Shown here piece by piece: positions 47,831 through 59,866 of a DNA stretch of 64,000 bases (positions within the stretch are counted from its first letter, which is position 1; each line of letters opens with the position of its first letter). The notes below the pieces were generated by a model. That model did not search any database. It was not told the origin of the DNA and worked only from the letters and a program-made list of their open reading frames with translations. The position numbers were made by a program, and so were the translations under genes. Origin of the DNA: Epiperipatus broadwayi (lineage: Eukaryota > Onychophora > Udeonychophora > Euonychophora > Peripatidae); the NCBI GenBank assembly GCA_028023455.1, contig JAQFVV010012537.1, positions 2,234,001-2,298,000 of the forward strand, written 5' to 3'.

Positions 47831-50800
47831 CATTCAAAACAGTATATTATATTCCAATCTATGTGCTGTTAATAATAGTTGAATGTATTTTAAAATGTAA
47901 ATAAAGTTTGAAAAGTTAATATTGTTTAACTTAAGAAATAGTGTATTAATAAAACTTATAGCTTTTAATAAATATTGCTTAATTTTTATTTCTTTTATTA
48001 TTAATTGTCTGTTTTGTATTGTAATAGTATGAAATGAGAAGGGATTACAAGATAGTCCCACAATTAGGTCACTATTTGTAACAGTACATAACATATTAGG
48101 ACTGAATTATGAAAAAGTGGAAAACCATCATCATCCCTACATTTAATAACCAAATTTAATATATAAAAGGAATGAGAATGAGAGATTAGCAAAGAACAAG
48201 ACTAACTACAAGTTCCTCCAGCATTAAACAAAAAGAATAATAAAATTATTATGAACAATAATCAACAAAAATACAATTAACCTTGTGACTGAATTTATAA
48301 ACAGGCTAATTATCTAGCTAATGCCAAACTTGGACAGAAATACAACACAATTATCTGGATGCATATATTTATGTGCTAATCCATCAAAATATTTAAAAAA
48401 GTAAAATAATGTTGAGATACTGGAACATACTGATCATCATTAATGCCCTGGCCATATAGTATTATTAATGCACTGGCTAACTATAAACTTTATTTCTAAT
48501 AAAAATAAATAAAATTTAGTATATAAACTTTAAAGTTGATATCTTTGCATCATTCATGATTATCATCTGGATATCCAAAACATCAACATAATCCCAACAT
48601 CTATGTAACTAATTTTTATGCTCTAATCTAGGCTAGAAAGTAAAAACTCTATGAACTGTTATTGTAAGCAAGAGATAAATAAATACAACAGATTATTTTA
48701 AATCACTTTAAATAATTCATAGGTTTACTTTATTATAATTAAATACCTTTACTGAAACAATTTAAAAATCTCTAAACTATAAGCTGTATTGAAATCAAGT
48801 CACATACCCTGCCAATTCATGTAACAGATAGTTGGAGGAATAAAGACATCAAAACAAAAAGAATTTTTACATGATTATTTAATAACTGATTAACAAAAAA
48901 TAAAAACAAAGACATAAAATTAAACTTCAAAACTTATTCATTTTATCAAAAAAAAATATAGTTTCATAAAAATTGTAAGTAACCAGTTGATTTTTATTTA
49001 GTGAATTAATTAACTTTTGCTTTCATGATTTATTTCTTTAAATAACAAAAGTTGGAAAAACAGCATTTTCAAAATCAAAGATAACATCTTTAAATTAGCC
49101 TAATTAATTCTTTATTGAAAATTTGGAGAAAAAAATAAATGAATTAAAAGTAAAAAAAAATTATGTTTAAAAAAGAAAAATTTAAATTAAGTAAAGTTAA
49201 ATTTTCTAAAAAAAACCCACTTTCATAATTTTAAAGGAAAAAATCAATGGATTAAAAAACATTTCATTAGAAAATATTAAATTAATGAAATCATTCAAAA
49301 TTTTCAATTTTTACTTTTACAAAATTATTACTTTTAAATTTAAATTTTGTTAACTATAAATGGAAATACAATGTGTACATAAAAATATCTTTAACAATGG
49401 TTTTATTTTTATTTGGAGTCCTTTTCAGTTATAACTTCTAGTTTGTTCAGATAAGTTTTCATCTTGAAAGTTTCTACACAATGTACATGATTAATTTGTT
49501 CTATTTTTGCATGAAGCATTTCCAGATTAACAAACAGCAAAAGTTTATTCATTTTCTTTCCAATAAAATTTCCAGGTGAGATCAATCCTCACAGAGATTC
49601 ATGCTCATGATTGAAGACAGGATTATAGATTACTTAAGGGGAATTTTTCTTCTCCTTTAAATTTTATTTCAGTGGAAGCCAGGATACATGAAGGAAGATG
49701 ATGCCTAGCTTTTAGCTAATTTAGACATGTTTTTTTATTGTAGAAACCATTTTCATAAATAAATTCATAGTGTGCTAATAGCTTGATTAAACTTCAACAA
49801 TTTGGATAGACTTCTGCTTTTTCTTCTTTAGTAGTTGTGTCATAAACTTCTTTTCTCCACTGTTTTCTTCAACAGCTGGTTTAAGACTCTATTGTCCTCT
49901 TCAACAGCTAGGTTAAAAAAAACCTCTTATCAGATACTTAGGTCTTCTAATTTTCCACACCCCCATTTTTGGAACAACCTTGTCTATCAACTATTCACAA
50001 TTCTGTTTTCAAAATGGCACAATTAATAACCAATTAGATCTATTTTTAAAAATACAATGATTCAGTTATTTCCCTCCTTCAACATTGACATTGAAAAACA
50101 AGTCAAAAATTGAAATTAAAATCATATAATTTTTGACATTTCTTTCTAATTAAAATTTTCTTACAAAAAATGATGACAAGATAATGAGTTAATTGCACTG
50201 ATTTAATTTTTATATTGAAAAGAGATAAAGAGAGAAAAAAACAACTCTAATTATTTTAAAACAAAATTTAACTTTTATATTTTATCTCTCTTCTTTTAAA
50301 ACTTTGTTTATTTATCTATCTTAAAGTTGGAATTAAAATTTATAAAATATTTACTAAAAAGAAAAACTTATCTTAATATATTTCAAAGTTGAAATTAAAA
50401 CTAGTAATTAATTACTGAAGAGAGACAAAAAAAAACAATTTGTTTACATTATTTTATAATTTTCTCTCCCTCTACAAATATTTATAACTCTTATTAAAAT
50501 ATTCAATGTATAAAAAAAATATTTGAGAATTCTATTAAAAGTAACTTGTTTAAAATTTTCACATTATCATGTGGGAAGAAAAGTAAAATATTTAATTAAA
50601 TCAATTACACATTATTATTAATAAATTAATTTTGATGTCTGCACTCTTTCCAAAATATATGTAATATTCAAATCAATATATATATATATTAGAATACAAT
50701 AAAATTCACATAAATTAGTTATTTTATTAGAAGTACTTTCGACTATATATCTTGTAGTCATTACCAACTATATAATATTGAATAATCAAAACAAGACATC

Positions 50801-51106
50801 CTTTGTTGCTACAATAAACGTAAAATAAAAGATGATATGTTGATGATTAGAGAGAGAAACAGATGTGTCTAAGGTAGGCCATGTATGGACAATAAACATA
50901 GTTCAATTGGGAAAATACAAAAATATTGGATAAAGAAGAAAAGGTACAAAGAAGAAAATAAAGAAGTGCCACAGACAAGGCAAAAAACCCATAACCAACT
51001 AGTGTGACTATACAAATGTATGGAAATCACTAATCAACTTTGCCTGAGGAAAAGGGAGAAACAGGAGGAACCCATAGATAAGTATAGAAATTACACATAT
51101 GTGCCT
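47831..51106. other. Long AT-rich region without recognised genes
   Basis: No gene, RNA gene or confident element is seen. It holds long A-rich, poly-lysine-like stretches (48890-49400 and 50080-50600) and a TA tract near 50681-50691. The 63-codon frame at 49835-50026 lacks similarity that I recognise, although it contains an internal near-duplication (actgttttcttcaacagctgg, then attgtcctcttcaacagct). Confidence 0.4.
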
Positions 51107-51360
51107 TTGGCAGGATGGCTCAGTTGGTTAGGCGTACCTAAATTTCAATAATCAAGAACTAAGGACCCAGGTCGAATCCCACAGACGTCACTGGCAGGCA
51201 CAACACCGAAGAAGAGGGGAAAAAACCTCTCGAAAGCATATACTAACCTGTTTGCTGTGATATTACTAACAGTAGGCAACAACCTGTTTCGTGATATATA
51301 CATTTGTTTGCTGGATATTACACAGTTGGGCATATACAACCGTTGCTGGATATACTAACA
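51107..51360 (+). mobile_element. tRNA-derived SINE (family S3), well-preserved head
   Basis: The head has a consensus A box tggctcagttgg (51116-51127) and a B box ggtcgaatccc (51170-51180), with a spacing of about 43 bases. Beyond this come cactggcaggc, ccgaagaagagg and ggaaaaaacctctcg. A region of short imperfect repeats (ctgtgatattactaacag and variants) follows to about 51360. I see no matching acceptor stem or CCA context, so a true tRNA gene is unlikely. It would be transcribed by RNA polymerase III if active. Confidence 0.75.
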
Positions 51361-52145
51361 GTTGAAGCATTTGGATATTTAACAAAAACTTTCAAAGACA
51401 TTCAACCCATATTAGATGATGGAAATAGTCCAATATAAAAATACAGTTAAATAGTAGTATTGATAAAAGAAAAATGCTATTTTTAAAAAGAAAAGATTTT
51501 CTTTTTCTTTCATTTTTTATTATTTTTTTATCCAGAGAATGAATGAATCTGCTCGTGTGTTATATATAAGTTCATGCTTAACTCAACTATCAATTGTTTC
51601 ACTGACATTAAGATTTAATAATAAAATAAAAAAAATATATAAGTATTTATTCTTAACTTCAAATCTGGCATTTTATTTAAAACTTAAATGTATATATAAA
51701 TAGTACATATATGTTACATAATAAAATAGTCAAATAAAAATTTATATTTATAAATAATTTCATAAGAGATAAAACACATTAGATCAATAATAATAACTGT
51801 TAGTTACTATTATAATATATATATATATGTATGGGAAAATTAAATAGTATTTCACAATTAATTAATTAATTCTGACTTAAACTTGAGGAGCATGCTACAA
51901 ATTATCTATTTATTTTTTAACGTAGCAATGTAGCCAAATGGCTACAGTATTTTCTGTAAATTCAAATTATTGGTTTCCAAGTCTTTCTAGATTAATGATT
52001 TTGCTACAGCAATAAAAATTCAGTCTCATGTTCCTTTGGCTTTTTCATTACAAAACTCCTATTCTTTAAAGCATTTGTATTCTTTCAGAAACTCAAGGAA
52101 ATTTAAGTGTAAATAATTATAAGCTTTAATATAAAAAGATAATCC
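51361..52145. other. AT-rich spacer
   Basis: No gene is recognised. Confidence 0.4.
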
Positions 52146-52149
52146 AGCC

Positions 52150-52460
52150 TTTAAATAAATTACTGTAAAGAAAAGATCTTTCCAACAGACTTTCATGGAG
52201 GAGCTCTAAAGAAGAGGACATTAATCAACAGACTTGCAATTGTTGGAAAATGAGGGTTTGGATAGTTTTTCATCTTTGCTTAATCAGAGATAATACACAG
52301 ATGCACATTTATTAATCAACATTGAATTATTAGCTGAGTTAATTATGGGCCTGCTAACTGATAAAAAGTATATCAAGAATTTTGAAAAACAATTCAAATT
52401 TACTTAGACTGGATTTGAATTTAAGTCATCTGCATGGAAGACATATGCTATATTATTGCA
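52150..52460 (+). repeat. Dispersed repeat R5, copy 2
   Basis: gatctttccaacagacttt, gatgcacatttattaatc, then gaattattagctgagtta follow the order of 43340-43575. The final part (cttagactggatttgaatttaa, then catctgcatggaag) may be a SINE-like end. Confidence 0.45.
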
Positions 52461-53348
52461 TCATAATGTTTTGTCTGTACTTTAGTAAATATATGGGTTC
52501 TTTATATTCATTTTTAAGTAATACAATTAATAATAACAAATAAAAGTTTACTTATTTGTGCTCCCTATATTTTTTATTTCTTCATTGAAATCTAGTTTTA
52601 ACAACTTTTTAAAGGATTGCAAGGTTCATGTCAGATGATTTTAAAATATGAATTTGTCTTTATCCAATTTTTTGTTTAAACAATTTTTTTTTTTTAAAAA
52701 AAAACAAACAAAAAAGTGATAAAAAGACAAATTGATACAAATTACTTACACCATTTAGCTATATTAAATTCAGATACAAATAGAGTATCATTAATTCAAA
52801 CACCATTAATTTAAAAACTTTTATTATTCAATAAAATTATAAAGTATTGTTTTGAATTACTGTTTTAATTGCTGGTATATAAATATTTTGTGCAGATATA
52901 AATATAAGCATACTCTTTATTTTAAATGTTACATTGTTATGAATAAAAGTAATTTATACAATATACAAAAAGTATTTATAAATATACAAAACTGTAGATA
53001 ATATTTACCGAGAATGTAACCTCAAGAATATGTGGAAAAAATGTGATAGTAGGGACCTCTATAGGTGTTTAACCACAAGCTTACGCTATGGAAATGTTTA
53101 TTTATAGTTTTAGCAGTGAGGAGGAAAAAGGTTTATTGTTAAAATTCAAAATTTTCATAAATCCAAAAAGTTTTGGAACTAGAGATATTGGATTTATAAT
53201 ATTAAATATACTTGTATTTATTTAAGTGTATCTTTTGTTTTTAATTTTTAAATGTATGCATATATTAATTTTTTGGTATATTTTTATTTATTATTTTTAT
53301 GTATATATATTCAATGTTTAATAAAAAATAAATAAAAAGATTATTACA
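52461..53348. other. AT-rich spacer
   Basis: No gene is recognised. A T(n)A(n) palindrome lies at 52684-52704. Confidence 0.4.
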
Positions 53349-53415
53349 TTTATTAAATGCTTTTATTTAAAAATCAATGTTAGATTTATTAAATGCTTTT
53401 ATTTAAAAATCAATG
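53349..53415 (+). repeat. Tandem direct repeat, 36-bp period
   Basis: tttattaaatgcttttattt, followed by aaaaatcaatg, occurs at 53349-53379 and again at 53385-53415 without visible difference. Confidence 0.9.
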
Positions 53416-54789
53416 GCAATGCAATATGACAATTAAATAGTGCATGTATTGTGTCCTGGTTTGTTTACTATACATGGGTTAGTTATTTTGATATCAGTTC
53501 AGTAACTTTTCAGACACACATGAGAGGAATATATTTTTTAAACATTTCTTATTTTTTTAAAAAGTTAAAAACTAAAAAATATTGATGATTAATTCAAATA
53601 CAAATCAAATCTTATTTTCAGTTGATTGCAAAAGTTGCTTCTTTTAAAAAGGGTGAAGATTTATTTTCTCTTGATTGTAAAATTTCTTTTCTTAAAATGC
53701 TTTTTTCATAAACAAAATAATATTGGAATCAATTTTTAATGTGCTGAAAATTTCTTTCATAATGTTATATCATTTTTATTTTGTATTTAAAATAAAAATA
53801 ATTACAAAAATATCTGAATACAAAAAAAATTAAAAATATTACATATAAAAAATACTTTGCACTAAAAATCCCAAATAACTTTTTTTAACCACAAGGAGGT
53901 TTTTAATATTTAACTTAAAATAAAAACATGGGGTGTCCAGAATTTAATTAATTCAGTGATTCCATCTTTTCAAAAAGACTATATCTTGTCTCTGGAAAAG
54001 TGAGAGTATTAATTTATAATTTATCTTTAAAGCTCATGTGCATTGGTTTAATTGCTAATATCACTATTACAGTATAAAAACATAGTGCTATATAAAATAA
54101 TATCTCATTATAAATGATTGAATTAATTAATTTCTGGACATCCCACAATTTTATTTCAAGTTAAATATAAAAACCCTGATTGTGATTAAAGAAAACTATT
54201 TAGTTTTTTAATGCATAGTAAAGAAAGATATTTATTATAAAATATTTTTATATATTATTTTTAAATTCAGTTAATTATTAAAATTTAAAAACTAAGTAAA
54301 ACGTTAGTCTTAACTCATGCTAAAAAATAGACTAGGAGCCATGAAAATTTTAACTCTTCCTCATAATTTAGTCTGGATGGTACAAGTTGCTGGATTATAG
54401 AAGAGTGAATTAATGGTAGTCTACATATAAATGACTTTTAAAAAGTTGGAAATGTATGTTTTCAGTTGTTTTTGAAATATCTTTGCTAGTTAGTAATTTT
54501 TACTATTGTTATATATTTGTTACAAAATTATTAATATTATTTTTTCTTATAAATTCATTTTTGATAAGTTTTGTTTAATAAAAATAAATTTTGTCATTCT
54601 GATAATATATAAAAATTTAAATGAAAAGTATTTTCTATATAAATTCTCTTAACTTGCATTTGTCTGTGTATATTGTAGAACTATCTAATGCAATAACCAA
54701 TCCAAGTATTAATCAGTGAGTTTTAAGCTATTTTTAGCTGACCACAAACAAAACATGCACTAAGAATAAAACAAAACATGATTATATAT
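53416..54789. other. AT-rich spacer
   Basis: No gene is recognised. Confidence 0.4.
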
Positions 54790-55247
54790 TAAAACATCAC
54801 ATAATGTTAAAACAATAGCAAAGTCTCAATACAGTAGTGCCATCCAGTGCAAGCCATAGCAATTAATGGGTGCTAGAAGGTTTGTAAATAAATTCTCCAT
54901 CTAGTGTCTATTCCAATATCCCCAGACTAATTTCTAGCTTGTGAATTTCATCAGTGAGAAGCTTTGGATCTGAGATCATTACATCTAAACTGTCCTATTT
55001 CTCCAATAACTCCAAACTAATTTCTAACTTGTGACTTTCACCAATCAGAAGTCTTGGATCCAAGAACACTGCAATTCTAGGTGCAGTGTTCCATATCCAA
55101 GGTTTCCTGCTGATAAAAGCCACAAGATAAAAACTAATCTGGGTATATTGCATAAATTGGCATTAGATAGGGATTTTATGAACAAACCTTCTACATCTAT
55201 TGATTTCTATACCTTGCACTGGGCGGCACTACTGTATGGAGAATTGG
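54790..55247. repeat. Older palindrome P1 copy
   Basis: A forward arm (about 54790-54995) with acagtagtgccatccagtg and cagactaatttctagcttg is followed by a second partial forward unit (55000-55075), then an inverted arm (about 55078-55247) ending in ggcggcactactgtatgg. It is more diverged than the neighbouring 55285-56666 copy. It directly precedes a piece of LINE family 1. Confidence 0.75.
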
Positions 55248-55270
55248 TTAATGATAATAAGAAAATAGCG

Positions 55271-56680
55271 AAAATAGTATTTAAACCACTAAACATCACA
55301 TGATCACCATCTCTATACTAGCACATAATTTTTGCAAACAAAGACAAAACTCTCCATACAGTAGTGCCACCCTGTGCCAAACAGAGAAATCAGTGGATGC
55401 CGGAAGGCTTGTGCATAAAATCCCTATTTAGTGCCTACTCATCCAATACCCCCAGACTAGTTTCTGGCTTGTGGCCATCATCAGTAAGGAGCCTTGGATC
55501 TGAGAGCACTGCACCTAGATCTTAGGATCTAATGCAACCCTCCAGCAGCCACCATTTAACTCTACTTTACTACAAAATTAATGAAATTGAAAACATTGTT
55601 AATATCTTCAATCTAAGCTCAATAGCCTATATAGTTATATGGGTCTGAACTCAATTCAGCACCCATACATTTTGGTGTCTTTGGCTCTTAAACAACCATA
55701 GCCACCACTATGATATTAGGCAGTATTGGTGTTAAACCAGTAAACATCACATGATCACCATCTCTATACTAGCACATAATTGTTGTAAACAATGGCAAAA
55801 CTCTCCATACAGTATTGCCACCCTGTGCCAAACAGAGTAATCAATGGATGCCAGAAGGCTTGTGCATAAAATCCCTATCTAGTGCCTACTCATCCAATAT
55901 CCCCAGACTAGTTTCTGGCTTGTGGCCATCATCAGTGAGGAGCCTTGGATTTGAGAGCATTCTCATAGTTCTGTAGTAAAGTAGATTTAAAAGGTGGCTG
56001 CTGGAGGGTTGCATTAGATCCTAAGATCTAGGTGCAGTGCTCTCAGATCCAAGGCTCCTCACTGATGATGGCCACAAGCCCGAAACTAGTCTGGGTATAT
56101 TGGATGAGTAGGCACTAGATAGAGATTTTATGCACAAGTCTTCTGGCATCCATTGATTACTCTGTCTGGCACAGGGTGGCACTACTGTATGGAGAGTTTT
56201 GCTTTTGTTTACAACAATTATGTGCTTTATAGAGATGGTGATCATGTGATGTTCAGTGGTTTAACACCAATCCTGCTTAATAGGATAGTGGTGGCTATGG
56301 TTGTTTAAGAGTCAAAGACACCAAAATGTATGGGTGCTGAATTGAGTTCAGACCCATATGACTATATAAGCTATTGAGCTTAGATTGAAGATATTAACAA
56401 TGTTTTCAATTTCATTCTCATAGTTTTGTAGTAAAATAGAGTTAAAAGATGGCTGCTGGAGGGTTGCATTAGATCCTAAGATCTAGGTGCAGTGCTCTCA
56501 GATCCAAGGCTCCTCACTGATGATGGCCACAAGCCAGAAACTAGTCTGGGAATATTGAATGAGTAGGCACTAGATAGGGATTTCATGCACAAGCCTTCTA
56601 GCATCCATTGATTACTCTGTTTGGCACAGGGTGGCACTACTGTATGAAGAGTTTTGCCTTTGTTTTAAAATAGTATTTAA
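55271..56680. repeat. Giant palindrome P1 with 14-nt target-site duplication
   Basis: The insert spans 55285-56666. The left arm (55285-55960) holds a P1 unit, a roughly 170-base segment (aatgaaattgaaaacattg to ggtgttaaaccag), and a second P1 unit. The right arm (about 56045-56666) is its reverse complement in the same order. The spacer of about 85 bases is largely the end of the right arm's unit, without a partner. The flanks carry an exact 14-base repeat aaaatagtatttaa at 55271-55284 and 56667-56680, and the insert sits within a LINE. It has no transposase or other ORF. A minus-strand 74-codon frame (56245-56021) is not regarded as coding. Confidence 0.92.
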
Positions 56681-57294
56681 TTAGGTTATGAGTAAAGGAC
56701 AGGTAACAAGATGGGTGAGAGAGGTAGTATGGTATGTAGAAGATTTGGATAAAGAATTTATGTCAGTACAGTTATACAAAAGATGGGATGATTGTGTTAG
56801 AAGAATTGATGAGAGTTATAGTGACAAGGAATGGGATAGAACAATAGATGCATTAATAAAAAAATAGGAAGTTGAAGAGATAGAGGATTAGTATGGAGAA
56901 TAAAAAGAGTTTAAATATATATAGAAGTAAACAGAATATTGGGTGTGAGTTAATTTATGATAATAGCAAGAAAAGTAGTTTACTGTTTATGGCTCAAACA
57001 GAATCTTTAGCAACAATTGAATATACACATAAATGGGAAAATGTGGGTGATTTAATCTGCAAGTTGTGTAAGGAAGGAATAGAAAATATTAAACAGCTGT
57101 TAATTGAATGTAAATGCCTGCAAGTGGAAAGGGTACAAATAATGATGTTGTGGAAGAATAAATATAACAAAGTGATTATACAGAAAGTAGGTTCTTGGTT
57201 TTTATGCTGGGTTTGGGAAAAGATAAGGTGGATTTCAATATAAAGGCCATGGAGTTGATAAAGATTATATTGTGGAAATGGGATAGAATAAGAT
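56680..57294 (+). pseudogene. LINE RT C-terminal remnant
   Basis: C-terminal ORF wording includes MENKKSLNIYRSKQNIGCEL (about 56893), then WENVGDLICKLCKEGIENIK, with the first cysteines of the knuckle, to the final LWKWDRIR near 57294. A frameshift near 57165 and stops near 56866 and 56890 break the frame. Confidence 0.85.
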
Positions 57295-57514
57295 AGAGAA
57301 GAATATGGAAAAAAACATAGGGTGGGGAATGGAAAGAGAAGGTTATAGGTGGGGAATGGAAAGAGAAGGTAAGTGGCTAACAAGTTTCTCTGGACATAGT
57401 GACTGAGAAATTCCTGATTCCAAAAAAAAGGAGAAGCCACATTGCATCACATTGCATATAATGATTATATCTTCACAATTCATGACTGATCAGATAGCTT
57501 ATTCATTTTTATAT

Positions 57515-57740
57515 AAAAACACATACTTCTCAAAATACATTTCTTCAACAATTCTTTTTTTTTAATACATATATCGGTTTCCACTATATAACAATCTTTT
57601 TCAAATAATTTAGAACATCTTAAATCTACTTCTTTCAAGCAATAAAAAAAGCTTGAGAAAAGTAGATGTAAAATGTTTCAAATTATCTAAAGAAGATTGC
57701 TAGTCAATCGAAATTGTCTCATGTATTAAATAAAGCATTA
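57515..57740. repeat. Inverted repeat built from the S2 SINE tail
   Basis: The left arm (about 57565-57645: cggtttccactatataacaa, then tctacttctttcaagc) pairs with the right arm (about 57648-57725: gcttgagaaaagtagatg, then aagaagattgctagtcaatc). The right arm ends in tgtattaaataaagcattat, the same ending as the S2 SINE at 57780-57965. Weaker outer arms (57519-57541 with about 57968-57992) extend the symmetry. Confidence 0.75.
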
Positions 57741-57779
57741 TTGTCTATGAGAAGTAATATTTTATTTAATAAGAAGTAG

Positions 57780-57965
57780 TCAAGCATAGTGCAGCTGCCT
57801 TGCAAGCAAGCAGTTGCATGCAGACGGTTGCCATGGGTTCGCTTTCCGGCCAATGCTTTGACATATATATAAAAAAAAGAAGTAAAATATAAAATGTTTT
57901 AAATTATCTGAAGAAGACAAATCTGTCAATTGAAACTGTTATATGTATTAAATAAAGCATTATAA
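57780..57965 (+). mobile_element. tRNA-like SINE (family S2), near-complete
   Basis: The head (agtagtcaagcatagtgcag to ttgccatgggttcgctttcc, with a B-box-like gggttcg) is followed by an A-rich spacer, then a tail with attatctgaagaagac, gtcaattgaaactg and tattaaataaagcattat. The tail organisation (GAAGAAGA then a GTCxATxGAAAC word) resembles that of several metazoan SINE families. It is the most complete S2 copy in the window. Confidence 0.65.
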
Positions 57966-58799
57966 AAAATGTATTTTGAAAAATGTGAGTATTTACAGAA
58001 ATAGTACAATATGACTGAAAAAATTTTGAACATTTTTGGAAGGGTTATTTTTGAGGATATATCACAGATATTATGTTGTTTGATTCAAAGCTAAATGCTT
58101 TATCTATTTGTACATGAAAAAGAAAGTTTATATAAAATCAAAGCTTATTTTAAATATATATATATGTATAACAAATCATCCAAACTAATTACCAAATCAC
58201 GATTTAAAAAGACGATGACGAGTTATAATTATAATTCGTGTTCATATAAGTGGGTAGTTTGTTTTAATGAAATAAAATATAGCGATGATTATTATCCTTT
58301 CTGACCACACCTTGTATCATTTTGCTGGTTTCCTTTTTTTTTCCAAGAATATGTCAAAAATTAAATTAAATGCTTAATAGTTTATATATTCTAATAAAGT
58401 TACTCTTAGCAATTTACTGCGGAGTGGATGTAGTAACTTTTCCAATACGTATTTCACTTTTTTTTTTATTTTTATAAAGAGTATGTTTTTTTAATCATTT
58501 AATTGAGATAAATTTATCTAATATTAATAATGTTTAATACATAAATAAGTAAATATTTATTGAATATATGTAAAAGTCTATCTACTTTTTAAAAACTATG
58601 TGGATATCAATAATCAATAACAAAGTAATAACGTTTACAAATATTTTTTAACATATGCATAATTGTAAGTTACATATTAAATATCTTGTAATAATAATTT
58701 CTTTTTTTTTTAAAAAAACATATTTTTATTTTTATCTTTAGCTTTTTTTTTTGACCCCAATAAATATTTTTTAAATTTGTATATTACTTTCTCAATAAA
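57966..58799. other. AT-rich spacer
   Basis: No gene is recognised. A T(n)A(n) palindrome lies near 58700. Confidence 0.4.
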
Positions 58800-58965
58800 A
58801 ATGATTGAATGCGTAATTGCTTTGAATTCATGAAAAGTTCTAGCACTAAAAGAGAAAGCGGAGTGACGATTATTGGACCCCAAAGCCCTTTACTATTATA
58901 CAAAGCCTCATAGGGCATTGCTTCAATGATTTTGACAAGTGCAGTTTTGTATTTGTTGTTGACCA
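58800..58965 (-). mobile_element. Diverged SINE-like copy (family S1?)
   Basis: On the minus strand, aatcattgaagcaatgcccta, then gggctttggggtccaataat, and an end with tagtgctagaacttttcatg and aattcaaagcaat, follow the order of S1 copies. Similarity is weak. A 62-codon frame lies over it on the minus strand, but no protein family is recognised. Confidence 0.35.
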
Positions 58966-58969
58966 TTTT

Positions 58970-59275
58970 CATAAACTCACGTGTTTTAAAAAAATCATAT
59001 TCTTTGATTCTTTATAGACATAATAAATATCTCCATACTTCCCCATTCTTTTTAAATACATATAAATAAAGATATAATAAAAGACAAATGACTCCCAATA
59101 TGCATTTCGTGCTGAACCAGCACTCATCAGTTGGTCCAGGTCACAACCTCTCATATACATCTTTATTATATGCAAAGTTTTATCTAGAGTAAATTGTTAC
59201 ATTTTCATTTACCATTGTCAAACTTCCTCCGTTCACAACTTTGACGCCATCTATATTTGTTTTGAATGTGCAAGG
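58970..59275 (-). repeat. Dispersed repeat R3, longest copy
   Basis: On the minus strand: ggcgtcaaagttgtgaacgg, aggaagtttgaca, gaggttgtgacctggacc, aactgatgagtgctggttc, agcacgaaatgcatattggg, then agtcatttgtctttta. The first half matches 10195-10320 and the second half matches 13530-13610, so this copy links the two. It has no clear termini. Confidence 0.7.
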
Positions 59276-59654
59276 TGATTCTTGTATATCTTAAAAATAT
59301 CACAGTGTTTAGTTATTGTTTATAGTTTAGCTGCATATTGTATTATATTCTAAATTAAAAAAAAGTATTTCTCAAGACTAGATTTTATTACTTATGAAAA
59401 GTTTTTTTTTTTTGTTACCAAAAATGTATTAGTTAGTATTATCTTAACTTTATTTTATTTATCATTACCGTATATTTTTAATTAAATGACCACGGTTTGC
59501 TTATGTTCTGACATCTGCATTCTATTGATCACTGAAATGCACAATAAATACCAGCACTGATTGTAGATTCTACAGAATTGCTTTAAATTAACTTATTGCC
59601 CATTATTCGCTCACTTTGTAAAAATAATATCAGGATAAATAAATAATCAAATGA
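59276..59654. other. AT-rich spacer
   Basis: Nothing recognisable. Confidence 0.4.
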
Positions 59655-59760
59655 CTTTATTGCCTATGGGTTTATAAGAAGTCTGAGTGCTAGAAATTCC
59701 AGAACTGGAATCGATCTGAGGACTCTTATGTTCCAGAGTTTGGTATCACGTCCCTTTACT
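59655..59760 (-). mobile_element. tRNA-like SINE copy (family S1)
   Basis: On the minus strand, tagtaaagggacgtgatacc resembles an A-box region and cagatcgattccagttctgg contains a good B box. The tail holds tagcactcagacttcttat and aggcaataaagtca. It matches 16970-17098 in order. Confidence 0.65.
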
Positions 59761-59866
59761 AGAATGGGGAATGGAAAATAAAATGGCTAACAGGTTTATC
59801 TAGGCATAATTGCTGAGATATTATTGACTTCGTTTAAGGAGAAGCCACAATACATCACATCACATA
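59761..59866 (+). mobile_element. LINE family 1, 3' UTR only (subtype Y)
   Basis: Only about 100 bases of 3' UTR (gtttatctaggcataattgc; gacttcgtttaaggag; aagccacaatac) and a catcacatcacat tail. It has the subtype Y wording. It abuts the S1 SINE. Confidence 0.88.

Larger units (their letters stand above)
55248..57458 (+). mobile_element. LINE family 1 copy interrupted by palindrome P1 (subtype X)
   Basis: The LINE is present as 55248-55284 and 56667-57458. The left piece (ataataagaaaatagcg) reads straight into the right piece (ttaattaggttatgagtaaa) once the insert and one copy of the 14-base duplication are removed. The copy covers the C-terminal part of the ORF, the 3' UTR (gaaattcctgattcc, ggagaagccac) and a degenerate tail (attgcatcacattgcat). 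A small tandem duplication of ggtggggaatggaaagaga lies at about 57319-57368. Confidence 0.88.

Noticed and set aside
51107-51190. A tRNA gene
   Set aside because: A and B boxes are good, but there is no matching acceptor stem, and a diverged relative with the same non-tRNA body occurs at 47.7 kb, so a SINE is more likely.
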